The notes under the pieces are model-generated. The model did not search any database and had not been told where the DNA came from. It worked only from the letters and a program-made list of their open reading frames with translations. Both the position numbers and the translations under genes were made by a program. This document shows positions 45,201 to 56,834 of a DNA stretch of 62,492 nt, piece after piece (position 1 is the first letter of the stretch; each line of letters starts with the position of its first letter). Location of the stretch: contig MEDY01000148.1 of assembly GCA_001724265.1 (NCBI GenBank), forward strand, positions 1 to 62,492, written 5' to 3'. Source of the stretch: Rhizaria sp. SCN 62-66. Taxonomy: Eukaryota > Rhizaria, unplaced.

Positions 45201-45679
45201 GATACATGGTGGCATAATCGTCATGTTTGTGTGCTGGCAGGACGTACATGGGGCACAGGGTGCCAGAGCATGATGCAGTACTGGCGGTGCGACGCGAGGC
45301 GAATGCGCTCATCGGGGCCCTGCAGCCAGAGCTGCTGCGCCTGCTTCTTGTAGTGCTTCTCGACGCGCGACACGCAGAGCTGCGCGCCGTTGTACGCCAC
45401 ACCTTTCGCCGTGGACAGCGTTGCAGTGTCAGGGTGGCTGTGGTCAAGGGTGACGTGGAGACAGAAGTTCGGGTCGGAAGACAGCAGGATACGGTCGTCA
45501 GGCGACAGTGACCAGAGCTGCAGCGAGTTGAGGTTTGAGTTGGAGCGCGCGAGCTTGACGCGCATGCCCGAGACCGTGGGCTCAGCCGGGTCTTTGATCA
45601 CCTGCAAACAGTACTGCTCGCCGGGCGGGCTCGCCTTGTACACGATGCGGGACTCCTCCACGGACGAGAAACGAAGCAT
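42277..45679 (-). CDS. F-box/kinesin fusion protein with C-terminal motor
   Basis: Three exons (45248-45679, 43371-45076, 42277-43198; donors GTACGT and GTACGA) give 1,019 residues ending in TGA. Residues 1-170 resemble a beta-trefoil-like fold with repeated QLWSLSPDDRILLSSDPNFC and QLWLQGPDERIRLASHRQYC units. An F-box-like helix set lies at about 410-455 (LPVRLWVRVCGFLTFTEAAL, then a WYNKCLEFF segment). The kinesin motor starts at about 490 (FHLRVAVRFKPLP) and occupies the C-terminal half: P-loop GQTASGKTWTM, switch I NERSSRSH, switch II LVDLAGSE, NINKSLATLERCI and YRDSELTKMLQQALGG are all intact, so it should be an active ATPase. A low-complexity insert of about 190 residues lies between motor strand beta-1 and PRHFQFHDVF. 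The protein ends about ten residues after the motor. The motor is certain; the F-box and trefoil are probable. Confidence 0.88.
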
Positions 45680-46316
45680 GGTCGGATGGGACTGCAGTCA
45701 ACGCACGATTGTGGCGGCTGGCTCACCTGTGGTGGCTGTTGAAGCGGGGTCAGAGAGAGGCCTGTGGGCTAGCGGCACGGAAGGGCGAAGGGAAACGCGC
45801 CTATCAACCTGTGTGTGGGGAAGCAAAAACTACAGGGCCATATAGAGAGGTTGAAGCAGGTTATAGTGAGTGTAATATCGATGTATAAAAAAAGCACTGT
45901 ATGAATATTACTTGTGGCGCTATAAATATTCGAATGACTGATTTAGCACAGCATGGCAGATGAACGAAGTTGAACCGTTTTTCCCTGCCCTCGCTCTTGC
46001 CCGTTGGGCGAGTGCGCTCACGGTCACTTTTCACTTTCGACCACAAACGGCCGAGAGTGAACGAGCAGACCAGACCTATTCGACCTGCCCTCTACAAAGA
46101 CAACGTCAAAGCAACCTCTTCCGACGACTACTGGATACCTTTCTTCCTACTGTAATTAATTTGGCCGTTTTATATCACATCATGTAATGCTATTTGAATT
46201 GGCGACGTTTCAGGCTGCTAAATCCTTCTCTATGTTCTGAGACACGTTTTTGTGGTGAACCATCTCACTCTCTGACTTCTCATATCCATTCCGGCCTCAC
46301 ACTGCCCCCACAGATC
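45680..46316. other. Divergent intergenic region between kinesin and NF-YB
   Basis: About 640 bases between divergent starts, probably a shared promoter region. CTATAAATATTCG at 45920-45932 is TATA-like but sits far from either ATG. The NF-YB ATG follows CCCCCACAG plus three bases, and the kinesin ATG follows TTGACTGCAG plus eleven bases. No gene seen. Confidence 0.4.
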
Positions 46317-47084
46317 ATGTCGTCATACTCCGTTGACGCGCAGTGGTCGCAGCAGCACCAGCACCAGACACGCGACGGCACAGCTCCATCCTCGTCCTCT
46401 GACAGCAGTGTGGGTGAGCTTGCCTCCGCCTTCGCTAGCAGCAATCCAGCCTCTGTTTCCTCCGCAGCGGCCGGGACCGGGCCCTCCGCGGCGTCGCTCG
46501 CCGCCGCAGCCGCCGCAGCCGCCGCGCACGGTGGCTACGCCATTAACCCCGCGCAGCAGCATCCGCCGCTGCCGCAGCAGCAGCAGCAGCAGCTCGGCAC
46601 CAGTAACTTCCACTCGCACTCGCACCCCGTAGCCCACGGTCACGGCTATCATGGCCACGGCCACCACGGGCACCCCGGCCACGCGGGCGCGCTGGCGGTC
46701 TACGGTGGCGGCGTCGCGACTCTGGCGAGCGGCACTGAGGGCTCGGAGCCCGCGCTGACCCTGGCGGACCACGAAGACCGTCTGCTCCCGGTCGCCAACA
46801 TCGGCCGTCTGATGAAGCACTCGCTGCCCGCCAACGTCAAGATGACCAAGGAGGCCAAGACGGCGTGCCAGATCGCCGTATCCGAGTTCATCGGGCTGAT
46901 CACGGCCGAGGCGTCGGACCGCATGGTCGAGGACCAGCGCCGCACCATCACCGGCAATGACTTGCTCGATGCGCTGCGGGCGTTCGGGTTCGAGGAGTAC
47001 GTCAAAGACCTCGACCCGCTCGCATCGGAGCTCCGCGTCAAGAAGGCTAACAGTGCCGGCGGCGGCAGCGCGGGCAACGCTTAA
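46317..47084 (+). CDS. NFYB: NF-YB/HAP3 CCAAT-binding histone-fold subunit
   Basis: A single exon of 255 residues ending in TAA. NF-YB pairs with NF-YC through a histone fold and, with NF-YA, binds CCAAT boxes. The histone fold at about residues 155-245 is clear: DRLLPVANIGRLMKHSLPAN, KMTKEAKTACQIAVSEFIGL, ITAEASDRMVEDQRRTITGN and DLLDALRAFGFEEYVKDLDP, matching the family blocks ISRIMKKALP, SEFISFITSEASD, RKTINGDDLL and FEDYIEPL. The N-terminal half is low complexity (Ser, Ala, Gln) with an HGHGYHGHGHHGH cluster. DR1 (NC2-beta) is a less likely alternative because the GFEEYV motif and TITGNDLL favour NF-YB. The ATG lies three bases after an acceptor-like ACAG. Confidence 0.92.
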   Translation: MSSYSVDAQWSQQHQHQTRDGTAPSSSSDSSVGELASAFASSNPASVSSAAAGTGPSAASLAAAAAAAAAHGGYAINPAQQHPPLPQQQQQQLGTSNFHSHSHPVAHGHGYHGHGHHGHPGHAGALAVYGGGVATLASGTEGSEPALTLADHEDRLLPVANIGRLMKHSLPANVKMTKEAKTACQIAVSEFIGLITAEASDRMVEDQRRTITGNDLLDALRAFGFEEYVKDLDPLASELRVKKANSAGGGSAGNA

Positions 47085-47727
47085 GTGACAGAGCAGTTGT
47101 TCTGCAAAGAAAATGTTATGCAAAGCAAAGCAAAGTTTAGAATCGTCGTTCACCGACGCGTCTACGGAGTTAGTCAGTGGCGTCTGCGTTCAACGTCTTG
47201 CTTACTTGGCGTTTGGTGGGGGAATCTCGGTTATATAGCGAATATATTTGTTGGTTTGTCCTGTTTTATATGCATTGAACTAAGTGGACAGTAACACTAT
47301 GGATTGGATTGCGTGTCTCTACCTTTTGATAAAATAAATACAATACATGCATTGGTGTCAAGCCAGAATTCCAGATATCTTGAAAGCCGTCAATTTACAT
47401 CGTGTGCGAAGGTTTGGGTTCACAACGAGACCATACATGTGTCTGAATATAGTCGTATGTCATTTGTGGTGGGTTGTTTGACTGGCGACCAGCGAACCGA
47501 GGCAGCGACGGGCTTTTGGCTTTGGCTGACACCGCACTTCCGCAGTCGTATAGGAATCGTATTTAACTTAGTTGACCAGCCGCAAACTAGACTAATGGAA
47601 AGATCTTCACATGAACATACCCGTGCTGTAACTGTGTTTTAAATTACGTTTCTTACCTCGATGTTTCTATCGCTGTGTATTCCTCCGCACTCTCGGTGAC
47701 GTCGACCTCTTGTTCAGCCCTTTCGCA
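47085..47727. other. Intergenic region between NF-YB and PHO88
   Basis: AT-rich spacer in a tandem gene pair. No convincing coding frame. The last 80 bases are pyrimidine-rich (TCTTGTTCAG about ten bases before the PHO88 ATG). Confidence 0.4.
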
Positions 47728-48518
47728 ATGTCGCTCCCCATCGGCCAACTCGTCGAGTCCCTGCTGCCCATCGGCATCATCTTCGGTCTCAACGCGCTCA
47801 AGCTTGACTACTCCGACCCCAACGTGCTGCTCGGCTTCCGCCTCGTTTTCGCGTCGTCCGTGGTGATTTACCTCGTCGCCTGCTACCTGGTGCAGTCCAA
47901 GATCTCGGCTAACAAGGCCGCGCTCGACGACGTCAAGTTCACCCACGAGAAGCCCATGGGCTTCGCGGAGAAGATGGCCGCGCAGAGCGAGTACGCGCAG
48001 GCCCAGGCTAGCAACCCCAACGCCGTCAAGCCCAAGGAGACGATCTCGGTGACCGAGACTGCGTTCGAGTACGACATGGGCCAGCTCAAGGAGCTCGCTA
48101 AGTCCGGCCTTATTTCCTACGGTACGCCCTACAACAAACGCATATCACTCATACACATACACATGTGTCCTGCATATAATCCTGACTACATGATATCTCA
48201 AATATGTATTTTTATTGATTCATCCTTTGTTTTTCTGTTGATTTAGCGATGTCCGGCGCGATCCACGCCTACGGTGGCTACACCCAGCCCCTGCTGCTTA
48301 CGGGCATCCTCTCCCTGCGCCGCTTCACCAAGTCGCCCCTGTTTGCGATCCACGTCCTCGGCAAGACGGCCGCAGGTGAGAACCAGCGCCCGTTCAAGCC
48401 CGAGCCGAGCATGATGCAGCAGTTCATGCCCCAGACCGACGCGGCGGCCGAGCCCGAGCCCGCTGCCGAGGCCGCGCCCGCGGTCAAGAACGGCAATGGC
48501 AACAACAAGCGCAAGTAA
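47728..48518 (+). CDS. PHO88: PHO88/SND3-family ER membrane protein
   Basis: Two exons (47728-48121 and 48247-48518; donor GTACGC, acceptor TTTAG) give 221 residues ending in TAA. Yeast Pho88/Snd3 is an ER membrane protein of the SRP-independent targeting route. Family features: an N-terminal hydrophobic segment (LVESLLPIGIIFGLNALKL), a second one (VFASSVVIYLVACYLVQSKI), TVTE-like ISVTETAFEYDMGQLKELAK, and the diagnostic HAYGGYTQPLLLTGILSLRR followed by KSPLFAIHVLGK and NQRPFKPE. The C-terminus has a Glu/Ala/Pro-rich stretch and ends NNKRK. Length is slightly above the yeast protein. The intron splits the Ala codon in SYAMSG. Confidence 0.9.
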
Positions 48519-49249
48519 GGCAACCGATGTTAGCTGTGTTAACACGCGGCGCTGAATTGGTATCTTATCCGGGTCATGCTCGGCTTTGTGTCTGTTTGAG
48601 TCATATTCTTATTTCCGATCGACCTAGCAACGCACGCGTTCGCTGAGGTAATACTACTTTCTACGATGAAACGTAACGCGGTATAGTTGGTACGTATGTT
48701 GGGGGCTGCTTTGAGTGAGTATACATAGGTTCTAGAAACATATTAATACAATCTATAGTTTGATATTTAACGATAAGCTTACCATCGTTGCGTCAGTCAT
48801 ACGTACTTTACACATTACATGTACTCGTCATACAACACACGCTTTTTCATGTTGCGAAATAACGTCCTTTACTCTTTAGATCACGTCCACAACGAGCTTA
48901 CATACGACGCGGTGACCATGTTGGATTGAAACATGTTTGTGTATTCTACTAAAAAGCCATAATCATGACTGGCACTGCAAACGCTTGGTCGAACGCGTTG
49001 CATGACCAGTCCGACCATATTGCATCCTCCCGCATGTAGTGCGCCAGTACGTAAGTAGATACTGGCCAGATACAAGCTGTACATCGACGTATCATCGTGT
49101 GCGTGTCGAGTCGCTCATGTACAATGATACATTATATAAGAAATAGTGGTTCTGCGTCCGTTAATGCATAGATTACATAACATCACAAAGACACAGCTCT
49201 GGGTATAACACCGTCACATCAGAGTCGCGCTGGCACGGCTCGCATTCGC
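48519..49249. other. Convergent 3' intergenic region, no gene recognised
   Basis: 730 AT-rich bases between the converging PHO88 and JMJD6-like genes. A short minus-strand open frame (48881-49084) has no recognisable domain. It probably holds the 3' UTRs. Confidence 0.45.
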
Positions 49250-52200
49250 TCACGCGGAGGCCTCCTTCTTCTTGGTGGTGGCGCTGGCGTCGTTGGTGTT
49301 GGCACTGCCCTCGTAGTCGTCCTCGTCCTCGGTCTCCTCGAAGCTCGACACGTACGAGGACGAATCAGACGCGGAGATCTCGGAGCCAGACTCGGAGTCG
49401 GTCACGCCAGGGCGGTTGCCCCACTGCTGCTTGGCGACCTTAAACTCAGACAGCGCGTACCCGTCGTGCTCGTTGATGGCGCGGGCGAGCGCGGCGAAAG
49501 GACGCGCCTGGCGGTCCATGTTGCGCAGCCAGCGGCGCGTGGTGCGCTTGTTGTGCGAGCGCATGTTACGCCACACGAGCGGGAAATTGCTCATGTTGGT
49601 GAAGTTCTGCGTGTACGCAATCGTGTCGTCGACGTTGATCACAGCGTGCCACCACCCCGACGGCACGAAGATCGTCTCGCCAGGGTACTGGATGAACTCG
49701 CAGAAGCCGTAGCCGTCGGCCAGCTCGTCCCACTTGATCATCTTGGCCTTGGCCAGCGCGCGAGCGCGGTCGGCCGCGCTTACTTCATTGCTGTTGGCGG
49801 CCGTCGCGGCGTCGGCCTCGTCGTCCGCGGCGTCGCCGTTCGTAGCAGCACAACCGGCGGCACTCGAGTCCGCGTCAGCGCTGTTGCTCGAGAAGACGTC
49901 GCCGCCCGTGACGCCGTCACGCATGTCGCGCGCGTCGACCGACAAAAACGGGTCGTTGAGCCCGAAGTCGTCGTCCGCGGTGACAGAGGACCAGAGCTTG
50001 AAATCGGGAGCGCTGCCGTCGGCGCCGGAGAGGGATCCCGCGGGGAACATGGTGTGCTTGGCGGCCTCGGAGGTGGGGAACGCAGTCTTCTCGTCGATCG
50101 TCTAAAAGTAAAATTGCAAAAAAAAAAAATATTTGATATATCAGTTGGAGTCGTGATAAATGTGCATAAAGCTACGTGGTTTTAATGACTATGAATAATT
50201 ATGTTGCTAAAAGTGTATCTAAGCAAAATATATGCATGATATTATATTTTTCAAGAAAGTTTGTCACATTGTTCGCGAAGGTTGTGTGTGTACGTACGGG
50301 AAGACCGGCGGCGGCCTGGCGCTGATTGTAGAGGCGGACCTCGCGCTTGCGCTCACGCTCCTGGATCCACTTGCGCAGACGCGGCAGCACCGACGTGAAC
50401 CAGTGCACAGCCTGGTGGGAGAAAAACAAAACGAAACGGAAATGCGTGAAGTCAGATTTGACAGGATAGAGGTAGGATTACACATCAAAACTCAAGCATC
50501 AAATAACATAACAGGGGAACACAGTCGATTATACCAGGGACATTTTAAGAAGCGTTGAGATACTGTGTTTAATCTCTTGTGTTTGAAGAACTTACCTGGG
50601 GGTTGCCGCGGACGCCGAGCTCGGCGACCTCACCGGGGGTCATCACGATGTGACCCTTGGCGATGTTAGTCGGGATTCCGGGCTTCATGAGCACCCAGCG
50701 CTTGCGGCCCGTGGTGGACATGTTCCACGCCGAAGTGCAGCGCGGATCAAGGTGCATGCGCGTGCCGGACCGGCGGGGACCGATCAGCGTCCACTGGTAC
50801 GGCGGGCGCGAGCGCTGCGGGATCACGTCCGTCACAAGGTCCTGCGCGACGAATAAACGCAAAAACAAAGAATATAGAGTACAAGGTAATATTGCGGTGA
50901 GATAAAAGCTGATACATGGGTCGAAAGTAACGATTCATGTTTACCAGTAAATTTCAGTCAGACAGCAGCTGTCTTGTTGCACTAAATTGGTTTACGCTTT
51001 GTTTCCGGCTTTGCAGCGGCATTGACGGACCTGGCGGAAGAAGGAGGGCACACGGTAGAGACTGAGAATGGGCTTGGAGATCGCGCAGCGGTCAAGCGAG
51101 TCCTCGAATAGATACAGCGGCGAATCGTCCTTGTTCCCGCGCATGTACTGCAGAAACACCTTGAGCTTAGCGCGCAGAGTCTCACCGTCGTCGTCGTCGC
51201 CGAGGCGGAAAAGCGCCTCCGCGAAGGGGGTCTTTTTCAGGTACTCAGGGGTCCAGAAGTGCGCGGGGTACCGCGCGTCCTCGGGCCGCGCGGGCTTGAC
51301 GTAGGTGTAGCTCTTGGCGGCCAGGGCGCGGGTGGGGTCCTGCGCAGGTACGTGAGAGAAAACAAAATAATGTAGATATGACGCAATTGTAAGTGAATCG
51401 ACAAAAAATATGATGCGAAACATATAACACATATCGACCCATGCTTCGACAAAAAAAAATGTCCTATCTCGATTACAAGGAGATAAATCTGATTTAAGTA
51501 GTAGTAGAGAAGACGTACCTGGGGCGCAGCGTGGCCCTCCTGGGAGTAAAGAGGGGAGAGGTAGCCCTCAGGGGCGCCAGTCTCGGCCAGCTCGATCATG
51601 CCCGTGATCATCAGGGGCTTGTTCACCTAAGAGTGTGACAACGCACATTATAATGGCAGTTATTTAACCGGAGAGAATAAGCAAGGAGGACAGTTTTGGA
51701 TCGAAACATGTTAAGTTCAAGGTAAAAGCTGACAAACTAATGTACGAAGATAATGAATCACAGAAATGCGCTACAAACAAACTGTAGCTTTAAGCCCAGA
51801 CTTGATCAATTGCGAGTGTTTGTGTGGGTATTTGAGTGAATGAAGTGGCGACGTACCTCCTCGTATGCCATGCGGCACAGGCGGCGCGTGAGCAGCGCGG
51901 CGGGCCACCTGTCAATCGAGCCGATATACGACTTGGCGTCGGGGATCACCCCGTGCAGCGGCACCGCAGGGGGAAACCCCAGCACCGAGTCGCCCTTGTC
52001 CTTGGGCTGTGGGGTTGCCGAGTTGCTGGCGTCAGCAGCGCCGGTGGAGTGCAGCGCGGCGCCGATGGGGGTGCCCTTGAACGCCGCGGTGTCGGCCTTG
52101 GTCAGGTCGGTGGGGACACCGGCATAGTCGTGCGTGTAGCCTTCCGGCAGCGTGGAGAAGCGGGCAGTGATAACGCCGGCGGCGAGCGCGCGGCGCTGGA

Positions 52201-52632
52201 GCTGGTCCTGGTGCAGTGCGTCCACAAGAGCAAGACGGCGAAGGTCGGCAGCCTGCGCAGCGTCGTAAGTCGCGGCGTAGTTGTGCTTGGTCCAGAACGG
52301 CAGAGGGTCGTCGCTGCGGTGGCGCACCTTGATGTACTCGGTCTGCGCGTGCACGAGCTCGTACGGGATGTCGTCGGAATAGCCTAAAATAAACGGCGAT
52401 AGAGATAAAGATAGCGTGGTAGATAGTTGTTTAGTTGCAGCCGCAATAGGCACAGTTGTACGCGGATCGGGCTTTGTTTAGATAATCTTAGACATGAATT
52501 TGGGAAGGAGGTGGATGAGTGACGGGAGAGAAGGCGCTGAGACATACCAGTGACGCCCTCGAAATCGGGGCGCGGCTGAGCCTTCATAGCCGCGGCCTTA
52601 GCCTCATCGGCAGAAGCCTTCTTCGACTGCAT
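49250..52632 (-). CDS. JMJD6-like JmjC-domain dioxygenase
   Basis: Seven exons (52548-52632, 51857-52383, 51519-51626, 51031-51339, 50596-50841, 50298-50411, 49250-50101) join in phase to 746 residues ending in TGA. JMJD6 proteins are Fe(II)/2-oxoglutarate oxygenases acting on Arg or Lys of nuclear proteins. Matching blocks: SPLYLFEDSL, YRVPSFFRQDLVTDV, PPYQWTLIGPRRSGTRMHLD, TSAWNMSTTGRKRWVLMKP, YPGETIFVPSGWWHAVINVD and TIAYTQNFTNMSNFPLVW. The metal ligands are H373, D375 and H615, all present. The ligands are 240 residues apart instead of the usual about 85, because a Ser/Asp/Ala-rich insert fills residues about 430-590. The C-terminus is a Ser/Glu/Asp-rich tail ending in Lys. The ATG follows CGCTTTCTAG plus eleven bases. 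Confidence 0.88.
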
Positions 52633-53179
52633 CGTGCGAGGGGCTAGAAAGCGAACAAGATCAAGAGCGAAGCAGAGAATGGTGGCGGCGGTGAGCAATA
52701 GCAAAGTGACCCCACGTGGGTTTCGTCCAGATCATCGAAAAGACAAATATAGACACAAAGAACGAATGTGATACAGAAACCAAAAACATTACAAATTGAG
52801 ACACTTTGCCTTAAAGTCAGTTGCATTCCATAATACAACATTTGACGCTTCAATCCAGTAGCGCACTTACTTGCAAAAAACGCATTGAAGACCGAGCGAG
52901 CAAGGATTTGCGGCAAACTAAAAGGATTACTTCGTCCTGAAGCCCGGGGTCAACTCTCGAAAGTGTTCGCAAAACATTGACGCTGCCACAGAATCTCCGT
53001 TAACCCAAAAGGTACATCGATTTCCGAATTCTAATGTGCCTTCGCTGCTATCAATCAAAAGTTTATCATTTCAACTTCCTGCCTATCTCACCTATTCCAC
53101 GTCCTCATCCACTCGCCTCTCACTCTCTTCGTCAGTTCCGCAACAGCTCCCTCAAGACCCCTCTCGCCGCGCGCCCGCC
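52633..53179. other. Divergent intergenic region between the JMJD6-like and S1-domain genes
   Basis: About 550 bases separating divergent starts, AT-rich in the middle and pyrimidine-rich toward the S1 gene. Probable shared promoter; no motif recognised and no gene seen. Confidence 0.4.
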
Positions 53180-56100
53180 ATGTCTTCCGACAACGACGAC
53201 ACCGCGCCCGTCCTCATGACCGACTCCGCCAGTGCCTTGGCTGCTGAGTCGCAGCAGCAACAGCAGCAGCAGGGCCGCAAGAAGGAGAAAGAGACGTTCA
53301 TGACCAACTCGTTCGACCTTTACTTTCTCGCTCCCGTCGACGTCCCGCACTTCCAGGAGCTTCTCGTACGTCAACAGCACCGATATATCACTGTATTGCA
53401 ACACCGTAACGTGCGAAATTGAGGCAATACTGCTCTAAACACTCAAGGTTTGGTACATCATGTCTTGATAATCTTGCAATACCAATTCTCATCCACTTTT
53501 AACTCGTCGTTATCGTTTTCTTTGCTTGCTAACCATCGACGTTCGTATCGCAGAACAAGATGTACGCCAAGAAGGCCGTTCCGAAGCAGCTGACCGCGTT
53601 CAACCGCACCCTCCGCAAGCTCCAGTCAAGCTCTAACCCCGGCGCGCCGAAAGAGGCCGCCCTGCTCAAAGAGCGCATCGCGGCCTTCGAGACCTTGGCC
53701 CCGATGGCCGTGACGAAGCTAGCGTGGGCGCGGCACGTTGGCAAGCAACCCGCGGCGGCGCTGACGGCCGACGACTGCGCGGCGGGCGCGGACGTAGCGC
53801 TGGTGAACAAACTCGTGCAACCGCTCATTGTCAGCAAGGATATGCTGGCGGCGATCAGTAAGCTCAACAGCAAGGTGCGCAAGACGACGCGGTTCGTGAA
53901 AAAGGTCGAGAGCAAGAAGAAGCAGCGTGAGGCCAACAAGGCGGAGCGCGAGGGCACCGCGGCCCCCGCCAAGACCAAGGCCTCCACCAAGGACAAAGAC
54001 GCTAAGGTCGAGAAGAAGGACAAAAAGGACAGGAAGGAGTCTAAGGAGTCCAAGGACGCTAAGGTGGACAAGAAGGAGAAGAAGGACAAGAAGGACAAGG
54101 CCTCATCTGCTGACGCTATGGCCGACGGTGAGTCTAAGCCTGCTGCTGCCAAGAAGGACAAGAAAGACCTGAACAAGAGTAAGATGTCCGACAGTGCTGA
54201 CGCCAATGCTGAGGCTAAGGGCACCGACCGCGACAGTGACTCTGATAGCTCAGACTCTGATAGCTCAGACAGCTCTGATAGCTCTGATTCTGATTCTGAC
54301 TCTGATAGTTCCAGCTCTAGCGACTCCAGCTCTGACAGCGACTCCGACTCAGACTCTGACTCTGACGACGATGACAGTGACAAGAGCAAGCCCGCGTCCG
54401 CCGCGACTGCAAAGAAGAAGGCGAAGCAGACGGACGCGGAGCGCGAGACTGCCGCCCTGGCGCGCCTGTACAAACACCTCGCTCCGGGCACCGTGATCCG
54501 CGCCGTCGTCCACGGCACGGCCGACTTCGGCGTTTTCATCACCACCGTCGTCCGCGGCGTGCCCGTCAAGGCGCTGGTCCACGTCGCCGAGGCCGCCAAG
54601 CGCTCCGAGCCGGGCGCGCCGCCCGTGTCCGTCGACTTGCTCAAGCGCAAGTACCAGAAGGGCGACCGCGTGTCGGCCGTGGTCCTCTCCACCGACGCCG
54701 AGAAGCAGCGCGTCGCGTGCTCGTTTGCGCGCGCACGGTTCCCTGAGGGCGTGCACCACCACCACGTGTCGGCGCGCGCGCTCGCTATCAAGGAGCTTCA
54801 GGTGCGTTCACAGACGAGATTTCACCAGTACAACAAACCGCGATGTGGATTTTAAACATCAATGATAATCCTAAATTGCAGTTTCTATTGTTAGAACACG
54901 TGTTATTTCGTTGTATCTCACATTATTCTAACTCAATATATTTTTATGTTCGTGTTTGTTATTTTTTTTGCACATGTGTAGGCCAAGGACAAGCAGTTCG
55001 AGAACAAGCACTGGTCGCGGCAGTCTGCGGCTGCGCGTGCTGCTCTCAACACCGCCGCGCGCGAAGCCGGCGCCGTGTCGACTATCGACGACGGCTCGAC
55101 GGACATCTACGTCGGCTCGCTCAACGCCGCGATCGCGGGCGAAAACAGCGACGACGAGGACGACAACGTGTACATGCATGAGATCCACCCGATGCACCTG
55201 TACCGCATCTCGCTCGCGCTTCTCATGCGCCTGCAGGGCGGCAAGGCCGCGACGGGCGGCAAGCGGCTCGGCCAGCGCGACCGCCGCAAGCTCGCGGCCG
55301 AGTTTTTCGGTCTTAACTTCGCCGAAGTCGAGGACAAGATCCGTCGCACGCAGGAGTGGGCGGACAAGCAGCGCCAGCAGCGGCTTGAGCAGTCTGCCGC
55401 GACACTCATCGCGGAGGCGGAGCACGACCCCGCCGCCGCCGCGGCCGCCGCGCGCGCCGCGGAGGCCGCGCTGCGCGCGAGTGAGAACGGCGGCGCGGCG
55501 GGCGGCGCGCAGTTGCGCTGGGTGACCGACTACGCGGGCGGCGTGCGTCTGGCGAAGCGCGGCGAGGAGACTGCGGCCGCCAAGGTGTCGCGCGCATACA
55601 ACCTCGTGCGCGACCGCAAGAAGGAGGAGGCCGAGCAGCGCAAGATGGGCGACGGCGGCGGCGACCACGACAACGACGGCGACGACGGTCACGGCCACGG
55701 TGTGGGATCTAAGGGGGGCCGGTCTAAGGGCCGCGCTGAGCCCATCGAGGTGAGTCCCGCGGTTGCCGCCGCGCTGAAGAAGGCGCAGATCGCTACCGAG
55801 CTCGCGGCCGCCGAGGCCAAGGCCAAGGCCGCCGCCGCAGCGTCATCCTCCGCCACCGCGGCCCCCGCGAGCTCCGCCGTAAGTACTTCAAGCGCGTCTA
55901 AGGGTGTCGTCAACAGCGAGCGCGCGGCGCTTATCGCAGCGGGGGCCGCGGGCGTCAACGTTAGCGGTGGCCGCGACCGCGTCATGGGCGACCGCGACCA
56001 ATATGGTGGCAGCGCATACGGGAACAACTTCCGTAACAGCGGCAGCGGTGCTGGCCCTTACGGCTCCGGTGCCCCACGCGACCGCAGTGACCGCGACCGT

Positions 56101-56778
56101 GGCTACGACCGTGAGCAGCGCGGTGACCGTGAGCAGCGCGGTGACCGTGAGCGCGGTGCGCGGCCGAGTGACCGTGAGCGTGAGCAGCGTGAGCGTGAGG
56201 AGAAGCGTGAGCGCGTGCGCGTCGACGGCGGCGACAGCTTCTTCGCTGCCCCCCGCGGCGGCGGCGGCTACGGCGGCTTCGGTGGCGGTGAGCGTCAGTA
56301 CAAGCTCGATGTGCGTTTCTCGCAAAGTAGCCGTTTCAGCAACGATAAGATTGACGACCCCGCGCTCGAGTACCACAACTCCGTCGTCGTCAACCAGTCC
56401 CGCTTCAACAACGGATACGGCAACGACCGCTTAGGCGGTGGCCGCTATGGCGTGACCTACGGCGCGAGCTCTGGGCGTGAACGCGGCGACCGCAACGCGG
56501 GTGACCGTAATGCCAGTGACCGTAATGAGACCCCCGAGGCCGCGGCGGCGCGGAAAGAAGCCGCTCACGCCGCGCGCGCTGTTGAGAAGGCGGCCAACGT
56601 CGCCGCGTGGGAGGCTAAACAGCAGAAGGCCGCCGAGGAGCGGCTCAAGTCGATGGGACATGCGCAGCAGAACACGTTTGACGCCGAGAACGCCAAGTTG
56701 CACCCCTCGTGGGCCGCCAAGCAGAGGGCCAACCTGCCCAAGGCCGACGCGGGCGAGGCCAAGAAGGTCAAGTTCTAA
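53180..56778 (+). CDS. S1 RNA-binding domain protein with acidic and RD-type repeat regions
   Basis: Three exons (53180-53365, 53554-54801, 54982-56778; donors GTACGT and GTGCGT) give 1,076 residues ending in TAA. An N-terminal helical region (KMYAKKAVPKQLTAFNRTLR and following) is followed by a Lys-rich KDKKDKKD stretch and an alternating Ser-Asp run at about 290-345. The S1 OB-fold lies at about 375-465: GTVIRAVVHGTADFGVFITT, VPVKALVHVAEAAK and KGDRVSAVVLSTDAEKQRVA. Next are helical segments (MHLYRISLALLMRLQGGKAA), an Ala-rich coiled region, Arg/Asp/Glu dipeptide repeats (GDREQRGDRE) and Gly-rich motifs. The S1 domain suggests RNA binding in RNA processing or translation. The whole protein matches no family I can name. 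A conserved-looking SRFSNDKIDDPALEYHNSVV segment lies near the C-terminus. Confidence 0.8.
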
Positions 56779-56790
56779 CCGTAAGCGTAA

Positions 56791-56834
56791 CATAGGTATG
56801 GTCATACCTATGGTCATACTATGACCATAGTATG
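56791..56834. repeat. Nested inverted repeats (overlapping hairpins) after the S1 gene
   Basis: Three overlapping palindromes lie 12 bases past the TAA. CATAGGTATG is paired with CATACCTATG (56791-56812), TATGGTCAT with ATGACCATA (from about 56809), and CATACTATG with CATAGTATG (to 56834). Arms are perfect with 2-3 base spacers. They could form alternative hairpins in the 3' UTR or mark a small mobile-element end. Confidence 0.85.
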
